Assembly (NCBI RefSeq): GCF_033568475.1
Contig: NC_133121.1
Coordinates: 3,100,001 to 3,164,000 of the forward strand
Length of the DNA: 64,000 nt
Reading direction: 5' to 3'
Source: Henckelia pumila
Lineage: Eukaryota; Streptophyta; Magnoliopsida; Lamiales; Gesneriaceae
This document shows, in pieces, positions 55,440-64,000 of this stretch. A program made the translations under genes and the position numbers. Under the pieces are notes generated by a model that had not been told where the DNA came from, ran no database searches, and was given only the letters and a program-made list of their open reading frames with translations. Numbering within the stretch: the stretch's first letter is position 1; every line of letters begins with the position of its first letter.

Positions 55440-56714
55440 TCACATATTTCGTAGATTGCGCATCCCAATATTATAAATGTGTTTTCTGAATATCGCCGTG
55501 GGAAGTGCCTTTGTGAAGAGATCGGATGAGTTCTCACTTGATTGAATGTAACAGATATCAATATCTTTATTCTTCTCCAGCTCTTGAGTGTATGCAAAGA
55601 ATTTAGGAGGAATATGTTTAGTTCTGTCACTTTTGATGTATCCTTCTTTCATTTGGGCAACACATGCGGCATTATCTTCATACAGTGTGATTGGATTCTT
55701 GTCCACTGATAATCCGCAAGAAGTTTGGATATGCCGAGTCATTGATTTAAGCCAGACACATTCACGGCTTGCTTCATGTAGTGCAATAATCTCGGCATGA
55801 TTTGATGAAGTTGTAACAAGTGTTTGTTTCTGTGATCGCCAAGAGATTGCAGTGCCTCCACGAGTAAATACATATCCGGTTTGGGAACGTGCCTTATGTG
55901 GATCAGATAAGTATCCAGCATCAGCATAACCAATTATTCTCTGATTTGTATCTTTTGGATACAAAAGTCCCAAATCCGTCGTTCCTCGTAAATAACGGAA
56001 TATATGTTTAATTCCGTTCCAGTGCCTCTTCGTTGGACATGAACTGAATCTTGCCAATAAATTTACTGCAAAAGATATGTCTGGTCTAGTGCAATTTGCA
56101 AGATACATAAGGGCACCAATGGCACTTAGATATGGTACTTCAGGACCAAGAACAACTTCATCATCTTTACATGGACGAAATGGATCCTTTTCTATATTCA
56201 ATGATCTGACAACCATTGGAGTACTTAAAGGATTTGATTGATCCATATTGAAACGTTTAAGGACCTTCTCTGTATAATTAGACTGGTGAACAAAAATTCC
56301 ACATTCTTTTTGTTCAATTTGTAAACCAAGACAATACTTGGTTTTTCCAAGGTCTTTCATTTCAAATTCTTCCTTCAAGTATAACATCACTTCTTGAATT
56401 TCTTTATTCGTTCCAATGATGTTTAAATCATCAACATATACAGCAATAATCACGCATCCCGATGTTGTTTTTTTGATGAAAACACAAGGGCATATTGGAT
56501 CATTTACATATCCCTTTTTCATCAAGTGTTCACTTAGCCGATTATACCACATTCGGCCGGATTGCTTTAATCCATACAATGATCTTTGTAATTTCACAGA
56601 ATAAAATTCTCTTGGTTCTGAACTTTGTGCTTCTAGCATCTTAAATCCTTCAGGGATTTTCATGTATATATCACTATCAAGTGATCCGTATAAATAAGCT
56701 GTAACAACATCCAT
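55440..56714 (-). pseudogene. pol: copia reverse transcriptase and RNase H segment
   Basis: Open for 424 codons. It begins in RT (MDVVTAYLYGSLDSDIYM), passes the catalytic YVDD (in CVIIAVYVDDLNIIG) and RNase H (GYADAGYLSDPHKARSQTGY, SSNHAEIIALHEA, YEDNAACVAQM), and ends LFTKALPTAIFRKHIYNIGM. It is separated from the upstream RT part (56660-56890, RYKARLVAQGFSQRPGIDYEE) by a frameshift near 56720, which is itself separated from integrase by a TGA at 56897-56899. Confidence 0.93.
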
Positions 56715-56896
56715 AGACGCATGTCCAAGTTTTCAGACACTGCTAAACTGATCAAATACCGAAACGTAATTGCATCCATAACAGGAGAATATGTTTCTTC
56801 ATAATCAATTCCAGGTCTTTGAGAAAAACCTTGTGCAACAAGTCGAGCTTTATATCTCACTATTTCATTTTTCTCATTTCTCTTTCGAATAAAAAC

Positions 56897-58336
56897 TCAT
56901 TTGTACCCAACAGGTTTAACACCTTTAGGTGTAAGGACTATAGGTCCAAAAACACTACGTTTATTTAGCGAATTTAATTCAACCTGGATGACATCTTTCC
57001 ATTTTGACCAATCCTTTCGAGTTTTGCATTCACCAAAAGATTTTGGTTCATTATCTTCATTTACGATGTCACATGCCACATTGTACGAAAATATCTCATC
57101 AATATCTTGTACATTCTTTCGGTTCCATATTTTTCCAGTATTAATATAATTGATAGAGATTTCATGATTCTCGTCAGTTTGTGGTTCTGACAAAATATTT
57201 TCATCATCGTGTGTTTCTTCTGGAACACCATTTTCTATTTTCTGATCATCATTTTTCTCTATGTATTTTCTTTTCCGAGGATTTTTATCCTTTGAACCGA
57301 TTGGCCTTCCACGCTTCAGGCGTTTTATGACATCATGAATGTCTTCATTTTGTTTCTTTGGAATTTCAACTCGAGCAGGGGCATTTACAGCAGGTATATA
57401 TGATTTTGTTACCCCTTTTGTGTCTGCAAATGCATCTGGCATTTGATTTGCTATTCTTTGCAAATGCACAATTTGCTGTACATCTTTATCACATTGTTTA
57501 GTTCTAGGATCCAAATGTAATAATGATGGTACATACCATGTGATTTCTTTTTCGATGTGTTTCTTTTCTCCCCCTAACATTGGGAAGTTATTTTCATCAA
57601 AATGACAATCAGCAAACCGTGCTGTAAACACATCGCCTGTCTGAGCCTCAAGATATCTAATGATTGATGGACTATCATAGCCGATATAAATACCATTCTT
57701 TCTTTGAGGTCCCATTTTTGTTCTTTGAGGTGGTGCAATAGGCACATACACCATACATCCAAAAATTCTCAAATGAGAAATATCTGGTTCTTTGCCAAAT
57801 ACAAGCTGCAATGGGGAGTGTTTATGATATGCACTTGGCCTGATGCGAATCAATGCAGCAGCATGTAAAATTGCATGTCCCCATATAGAAATAGGGAGTT
57901 TCGTTCTCATAATCATTGGTCTAGCAATCAACTTCAGACGTTTAATCAATGATTCAGCTAATCCATTTTGTGTATGAACATGAGCTACAGGATGTTCAAC
58001 AGTAATTCCCATCGACATACAATAGTCGTTAAAAGTCTGGGAAGTAAATTCTCCAGCATTATCAAGTCTTATTTTCTTGATCGTATATTCGGGAAATTGA
58101 TTCCGCAATTTTATTATTTGAGCCATCAATTTTGCAAATGCCACATTCCGAGTGGACAATAAACATACATGTGACCATCTGCTAGAGGCATCGATCAATA
58201 CCATAAAGTATCGAAATGGTCCACATGGTGGATGAATTGGCCCACAAATATCACCTTGAATACGTTCAAGAAATATGGGTGATTCCTTTTGGATTTTAGC
58301 TGGTGATGGTCTTATAATAAGTTTCCCAGAGAACAT
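56897..58336 (-). pseudogene. pol: copia integrase segment
   Basis: 479 codons: the integrase core (GDICGPIHPPCGPFRYFMVL, with the DDE second acidic region KIRLDNAGEFTS and the third in HTQNGLAESLIKRL), then RIFGCMVYVPI and the long variable linker to the RT entrance (DWSKWKDVIQVELNSLN). It ends at TGA where copia elements normally encode Trp (KPVGYK-W). The HHCC head is in the neighbouring frame at 58312-58602 (WHDRLGHPGS, CKACSLG), so a frameshift lies near 58330. Confidence 0.93.
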
Positions 58337-58930
58337 GCTTTACACTGAAACTTATTATTCTGAAAGATCTTCTGGTCTTTCAGTGGATGACCACTTGTAT
58401 TTTCTATAATCCTTCGCATCATTATTGAACCAGGATGTCCCAATCGATCATGCCAATTTGTTAGTATTGAAGAATTTCCAATAACCATATTTGATTCGAT
58501 TGGACTTATATGTGTATAATGCAATCCAGTAGGGAGCATTGATAATTTCTCAACTACATATTTCTTTCCTGATTTATATGTAGTAAGACACATATTTCTC
58601 ATTTCCTTCGGTTATTGTTTCCGTATCATAACCATGAGAATATATATCATTAAAACTCAACAAATTTCTTTGTGATCGTGGTGAATATAAAGCACTATTT
58701 ATCAAAAAATTTGTACCATTAGGTAACAAAAATTGTGCTTTGCCACATCCTTCAATCAAGTCTACAGGACCTGATATTGTATTCACCATTGTTTTTGTTG
58801 GTTTTAATTCCAAGAAATATTTTTCATTTCTGAGGATAGTGTGCGTTGTACCACTATCTGGTATGCAAACTTCCAGTGCATTATTTCCATCTTTGATCAT
58901 AGCATTTTCCATAATGATCTTCAAAAACAA
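58312..58930 (-). pseudogene. pol: copia protease and pre-integrase segment
   Basis: The protease half (58930-58574) shows the active site CIPDSGTTHTIL and the SPRSQRNLLSFNDI block. The pre-integrase half (58602-58312) shows the HHCC zinc finger. The two halves are in different frames, with the break near 58590. A 142-base AT-rich spacer separates it from the gag stop. Confidence 0.9.
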
Positions 58931-59072
58931 TATGCAATAAAATGAATTAAGAAAGATACATGCAAATTATAATATGTTACAATTTAATTGCAGAATAAAA
59001 CAATACATGCAAAATATAATATGTTTTACAATATAAAAATTACATTGTTACATTCTTTTCCCACCAGTACAT

Positions 59073-60095
59073 TTAATCAATATCTTCGAAATCATTCAAA
59101 AAGTAGGCAGCATCTAAATTCATTGAACCACTTGCATGGTCAATGTTTTCAGTAAAATTGGTCTCTTTTTCTTTCCCCTTTATTGAATCTTTATAGAGCT
59201 TACACAGATGCTCAGGGGCTCGACAAGTTCTTGACCAATGTCCTGGAGTGCCACATCTATAACAAACACTCTCAGTTTTTTTTGGATGATTTTCATTTTC
59301 ACCCGTATTATCATGCTGCCTCTTTTGTGGGTGGTTCGTGACGTTCCTTTGAGATGAGTTATTGAAATAACTATCTCTTTTATTTTCAAATCCACGGCCT
59401 CGACCACGATCGCGATCATTTCTACGCCCACGTCCACGACCTCGACCAAAATCTTGTCTATATCTTTGATTTTGGTTTTCATTTTTACTTACGACATTTG
59501 CTTCAGGAAATGCCGTTGAACCAGTAGGTCTGGACTGATGATTTCTCATGAGCAATTCATTATTCTTTTCCGCCACGAGTAAACATGCGATGAGTTCTGA
59601 GTATCTTGAAAATCCACGCACTCTATATTGCTGTTGTAGAGTTATATTTGATGCGTGGAATGTGGAAAATGTCTTTTCAAGCATTTCCATCTCAGTAATA
59701 TTATGCCCACAAAATTTCAGCTGTGAGACAATTCGATACATCGCAGAATTATAATCACTCACCTTTTTAAAATCTTGGAATCTTAAAGTATTCCATTCAT
59801 CTCGTGCGGTCGGAAGTATAACTTCCCGTATATGCTCAAAACGTTCTTTTAACCCTTTCCACAAAATCATTGGGTCTTTTTCGATCAAATATTCACATTT
59901 CAACCCCTCATCAAGATGTCTGCGTAAAAATATCATCGCTTTTGCTTTATCTTGTGAGGATGATATGTTATTTTCTTTGATAGTTTCGTTAAGACCCAAT
60001 GACTCGAGATGCATTTCTACATCGAGGGTCCATGGCATATAATTCTTTCCGGTTATATCAAGTGCAATGAATTCGAGTTTCGCCAAGTTCGACAT
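59073..60095 (-). CDS. gag: gag of the Ty1/copia element
   Basis: 340 intact codons from ATG at 60095 (MSNLAKLEFIALDITGKNY). It has the copia gag domain (WTLDVEMHLESLGLN, MIFLRRHLDEGLKCEYL, YNSAMYRIVSQLKFCG), an Arg/Gly-rich segment (GRGRGRGRRNDRDRGRGRG) that probably binds RNA, and a CCHC knuckle (CYRCGTPGHWSRTC). It ends LNDFEDID. Of the element's genes only gag is intact, so this copy could supply Gag but not Pol. Confidence 0.94.
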   Translation of the reverse strand: MSNLAKLEFIALDITGKNYMPWTLDVEMHLESLGLNETIKENNISSSQDKAKAMIFLRRHLDEGLKCEYLIEKDPMILWKGLKERFEHIREVILPTARDEWNTLRFQDFKKVSDYNSAMYRIVSQLKFCGHNITEMEMLEKTFSTFHASNITLQQQYRVRGFSRYSELIACLLVAEKNNELLMRNHQSRPTGSTAFPEANVVSKNENQNQRYRQDFGRGRGRGRRNDRDRGRGRGFENKRDSYFNNSSQRNVTNHPQKRQHDNTGENENHPKKTESVCYRCGTPGHWSRTCRAPEHLCKLYKDSIKGKEKETNFTENIDHASGSMNLDAAYFLNDFEDID

Positions 60096-60516
60096 GGTGG
60101 TACTAGAAAATAACAATGCATTTTATTAGTTAATTTCCATAAATATGACAATACAAAATAATGAAAGAACGTAAATTACAAGTGCGTATACAAATAGAGA
60201 AAAAATATGTGTTGGAGAATCGCTGGTGAGTAAAAGACTTGTGAGCATGATGATCATAGTCGTTATGAAAAATATCCTTATAAATGTCATCATCTCCATC
60301 TTCGAAAAAACCGAGGATAAAATATTTTGAGAGAAAGAATGAATTTGGTGTGATTGAAAATGAGTTTGAGTGAACATATTTATAGGGCAAAAACTAGCCG
60401 TTTTGTTACCGTTTGTGACCGATGGGGGTAAAGAAAAAATTGAGTATGTGTTGAATAAAAATTCGTGATAATCATGTAATGCATATAATGATAATCATAA
60501 TTAAATAATTATGTAT

Positions 60517-60810
60517 ATCATATCACATTATTATAAGGTCAGTGTCGTAGACAGCCTTTTATATAATGTTGTGAAATTATACCAATATAGTTAGTATAAA
60601 GTCAGGTATAGTATATCATATCACATTATTATAAGATCGGTGTCGTAGACAACCTTTTATATAATAACATGAGATTATACAAATATGGTTAGTATATAAA
60701 TACACAATAATATATATCATATCACGTTATTATAAGGTCAGTGTCATAGACAACCTTTTATATAATAACATGAAATTATATATTAATATAGTTAATATAT
60801 ATACATAATA
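60517..60810. repeat. Three tandem ~97-bp repeats in the copia leader
   Basis: Three successive copies of a block containing TATCATATCACATTATTATA, GGTCAGTGTCGTAGACA and ACCTTTTATATAATAACATG, starting at about 60517, 60612 and 60710, with a few differences each. They lie in the untranslated leader between the 5' LTR and gag. Confidence 0.85.
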
Positions 60811-61084
60811 AATATATATCACGTTATTGTTTAAAAACCTTAGAGGCTTTTATACTTGTCGTATCCCTTACCGGGAGTGTGGGATGTCGTCTTAACATCC
60901 TCCCAGGATTTATAACAAGTTTTGAAAAAAACTTATTTTTTTCATAACATGATATAATATATACACAATAAAAATATATAAACAGTAAAATAAAAATTCT
61001 TACTTGTTGAATATTTTTGACTTCTTCTTGTATTTTGGAGCGTCGGAAAATATAGAGAACCTTCGAGCGATCGTGCTGATAACG

Positions 61085-61366
61085 TGTTGTGAAAAAGTAA
61101 AAATTTACGGTAAAAAGTAAAAACTCAAAAACTCAAAATTTATCAAATTCTACACTTTATAAAATTTTTCTCTCTTCACAATTGTGTTTTTCTACACAAA
61201 TGGAGAGACCTATTTATAGATCTCAATTGGAGATTAGTCAAAAATTAATACATCATTAATTACATCATCACACACTAATTTTCAATATTTTACAACTCAA
61301 TTTTCAACTTTCAACCTTCAACATTCAACAATAAATAATAATATATATTTATATATATTTTCAACA
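61085..61366 (-). repeat. 5' LTR of the Ty1/copia element
   Basis: 282 bp, apparently identical to the LTR at 54993-55274. It is followed outside by the gactc duplication. Confidence 0.95.
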
Positions 61367-61548
61367 GACTCATTAGTATGGAAACCCAATAAACAAGACA
61401 AAAAGTATTGTTAAAAAAAGAAAAAGAAAAAGAAAATCCTTTGGAAAGGGGGTTTACATAGGTTTCAAACTCGAAAGTGTTCAAATTGTGACGATAGATG
61501 CCACTGACCTTGAACGATTTTCGTAAAAGAATTGGATGAGTGAATTGA

Positions 61549-61637
61549 GGCCTCGTTTGGTTTCAAAAGTTAGGCCAAAAAAGCACTTTTTTAAGTGCTT
61601 TTCATTTAAAAAATGTCTATCAAATCCAAACGGGGCC
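61549..61637. mobile_element. Short MITE-like element with GGCCTCGTTTGG ends
   Basis: It starts AGGCCTCGTTTGGTTTC and ends AATCCAAACGGGGCCTG, with a central palindrome AAGCACTTTTTTAAGTGCTT. It is about 89 bp and resembles tiny hAT-derived MITEs. Target duplication not resolved. Confidence 0.6.
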
Positions 61638-64000
61638 TGAGTTTATAAGGGACCGTTTGTCTCAATAGATGAGTAGTGGACCGGATGATACATCATCTCT
61701 CATCTTTCGTTCCTTTCATTTTTAAGACCTCTTTGAGTTATCTAAGAGTCGGTCTGAAAACATTGTATTCTATGCATAAGACAACCCATTTTCCAACCTA
61801 GATGACTTCTCATGAATGCTACAGTTCTTCAGATAAGGTATGTATTTTACTTAATTTCCCCCAAATAATTGAACAAAACCCTACCGCATATTTAACTTCA
61901 TGTAAGGGATGCGAGTATGGCGATGAAGGCGAAGAAACTTCAAATAATAGCAAGGGCGAGGTACTTTAAAGCATCAAAGCTGTGGATTTCTGAAGTCGTT
62001 ATGAAATAAGCCAAGCCAATCTACATCCTATGCTAATTTTGGTGATATTCAAAAAAATTACCAAAGATTTGAGGTTTTATTCGTCTCAAATATGAGGATG
62101 AATAAAAAATATGAAGCAGGGACGGACAAATAAAAAAAATGCAAACCCTAATATATTTTGCAGATCGAAAAATAAGCTCATCGGATTTTGTTCTAAATTA
62201 ATCGGAGTGATTTTGACGAGAGGAAGATAATTGTTGATGGTGGTAGGTAGAAAGAAGCAGCTGGGGTTGTGGGTTGTGGATATGCGTGAACGATGCAGAC
62301 TAACTTTTGCGTAATTTTCTCCCAAAGTAAAGGGCATTTTCGGTAATGTGCATTAATTTAATATTAAATTATGATTTTAATCACAACAAATCAAACATAA
62401 TATAATTTATCTTATCATATAACACATTAATATATTCTCTCTTTTAATCACTAGGATAATAAATCATTCTTTCAGCAAGTCACGATCTCAATTGTTTCAC
62501 TTTTGGCAGTGAAAGCAATCACGTGGTCATTAAGTAATCTAAGTTATGTTGGTTTGTGTGCGACAAAAATAAAGTTTATTATAGCTTGATTATCTTTCTT
62601 CTTTTTGTATTATGTTAAGAAAACAGCTAATGAAATGACCCAACTCTTTTGCTAAACTTGCTATTTCTTCCCGTGCTTCTTTTTTTTTTGGAAGCCCGAG
62701 AATTTTTCTTTCTTATTGGTTAATATTATAACGAAAGACTTTATTAGTTCTTAATAAAAGTTACAATTTATCTGTAAAAAAAATCAAAATACACGACATT
62801 AGCGTAAATCCCCTTACAAGTTTTTCTAAATAAAGAATTACTGTTATTATTATTTTAAAAGACATGTATTCATGAATATATACATTCAATGCCTAATACT
62901 AAACGAGAATATGATAAATAAATAAAATAGTTATTATATAAATCAGAGTCAATGGAGGAACTATCTGAAGATTGTGACGGCCGACGGGTGACTCAGATTC
63001 TTGGTTACCAAGGAAGAACAAAAATCCTAGTAAGTAGTAAGTTACTTTTTTTAAAAAAAATCATTGTAAGTTCTTCCAAATCAGTCTGCGGAGCCTAGAA
63101 ATTAAACAACTTAAAATAATAAATCCGAATTCTCCTCAAATTATAAAATAAATAAATAAAATCCCCGACTCAATGTAAGCAAACTTTACTCAAGTAAAAT
63201 CAATAGGAAATGAGGAATGACTCTGAATCTAGTCGTCATATTAGCTATAATTTAAGTAATCATCTGGTGTAAAGGATAAAATTTTAATTAAATACATATC
63301 CTTCTTTCGTACAAAGGTTTGAATCAAGTTTTACAAAATATTAAAATTATAAATAATTATGATATATATTCATATATAATCCATATTTATCATTCAAATT
63401 AGTTAAATGATGTCTTATATGTGTAGTCGGTAGAATTCTCATATTTAGATTTAGTTTTGACTTTTAAGCTCATAGTACATGAATGATCCAAGTCCACACC
63501 TAACGCCAGTTGAAAAATTCAGCTTGTTAGTAGAGTAATTAAGGCCAATTAGACGATACAAAACAATGTGAAAATCTGCTTGGAAATGAATGGAAAACGT
63601 CCAAAACTATCATTTTTCTTGCCATCTAATCCTCGGTTTCAACTTTGCAAACGATTTTCTGTAAGAAATCGGGCAAGAAATTATAATATTTGAAAATTTT
63701 CAAGAGAATATGTAACAAAAAAATGCATTTAGAGTGGATTTCAGACATAGAAGCAGCAGAGAGTCGGTAGAGACAGTGGTAATTGGACCAATTCCTATTT
63801 CTCAAATTAAACGACCGTATTTGAATTTGTGGATTTTTTTTTTGGGTTCTCCTTAACTCAATATAGGAGGAAAATATCGAGAGATCATTTCTAAAAAAAA
63901 ATATAATGTTATTCAGCCTCGACGTATAAGATGGTGATGGACCAATTCCTATTTCCCAGAAAGTCTCGTTTAAACAATGTGACTCCAATGCCTTGTGGAA
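61638..64000. other. Intergenic stretch to the right edge
   Basis: No gene was recognised. Minus frames at 62086-62337 and 63626-63988 show no motif and are biased by AT-rich composition. A short direct repeat with GGACCAATTCCTATTTC occurs at about 63787 and 63940. Confidence 0.5.

Larger units (their letters stand above)
54993..61366 (-). mobile_element. Complete Ty1/copia LTR retrotransposon, 6,374 bp, coding-defective
   Basis: Two 282-bp LTRs (54993-55274 and 61085-61366) that I read as identical have TG...CA ends and flanking 5-bp duplications gactc (54988-54992 and 61367-61371). In minus orientation: 5' LTR, a leader of about 1 kb, gag, protease, integrase, RT, RNase H, polypurine tract AAGGGGGAG (55275-55283), 3' LTR. 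Integrase before RT is the copia order. Protease, integrase and RT are split among several frames by frameshifts and a stop, so this copy cannot make its own Pol despite a very recent insertion. The primer tRNA was not identified; the sequence inside the LTR reads CGTTATCAGCACGATCGC. Confidence 0.96.

Noticed and set aside
58931..59072. Intron between gag and protease of the copia element
   Set aside because: The 3' end is T-rich and closes with AG, but the only usable donor lies after the gag stop codon, so splicing would not fuse the frames.
63626..63988. 120-codon minus ORF near the right edge
   Set aside because: No motif, biased AT-rich composition, and no promoter or splice context.

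Overview
This window is nuclear DNA from a flowering plant. The evidence is split genes with plant GT-AG introns, a plastid-type ADP-glucose pyrophosphorylase large subunit, a RADIALIS-like single-repeat MYB gene, a plant PASTICCINO2-type dehydratase, and large Ty3/gypsy and Ty1/copia LTR retrotransposons primed or bounded in plant fashion. The RADIALIS-like gene and the style of the small repeats suggest a eudicot, perhaps an asterid such as Lamiales; that taxonomic guess is weak.

Layout. 1-4300 is the 5' part (minus strand) of a Ty3/gypsy element (copy A) that runs off the left edge. 4301-9400 is gene-poor, with Stowaway-like MITEs and a minisatellite built of 63-bp units. 9576-10237 is a two-exon RADIALIS-like gene. 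11518-11885 is a hAT-type MITE with a perfect 8-bp duplication. 12229-12597 is a small two-exon conserved plant gene on the minus strand. 13.5-14.6 kb is a nest of MITEs of one family, and a further copy sits in an intron of the next gene. 15378-19407 is a complete 14-exon glucose-1-phosphate adenylyltransferase large-subunit gene (minus). 19.6-26.9 kb is AT-rich intergenic DNA with several MITE families, a MULE-like foldback element and a CACTA terminus.

27029-51709 is one large nest of Ty3/gypsy elements of a single family (Tekay/Del-like chromovirus). On the minus strand there is a tandem LTR-internal-LTR-internal array (copies C and D). A plus-strand full-length element (copy B, 28091-38639) is inserted exactly at the gag start codon of D, with target duplication cattc. 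A plus-strand solo LTR (44114-46775) is inserted in the reverse transcriptase of C, with target duplication tcctc. B has two 2,843-bp LTRs that differ at about eight sites by eye, an open gag, and a pol broken only by one stop near its C-terminus.

52239-52904 is an intronless PASTICCINO2-like 3-hydroxyacyl-CoA dehydratase gene, followed about 0.9 kb later by a broken copy of its own 3' end. 54993-61366 is a complete but disabled Ty1/copia element (minus) whose 282-bp LTRs read as identical. The rest is intergenic.

The most interesting signals lie inside the Ty3/gypsy family. First, gag and pol are separated by what looks like a conserved spliceosomal intron: splicing would give Gag-Pol and retention would give Gag with a short tail and stop. 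Second, the LTRs carry an array of twelve TGGGCY motifs (TCP-type site II elements) spaced at about 19-20 bp. Third, a G-quadruplex-capable tract lies about 200 bp upstream of that array. The unrelated host genes (starch synthesis, very-long-chain fatty acid elongation, MYB-like regulator) show no sign of acting together.
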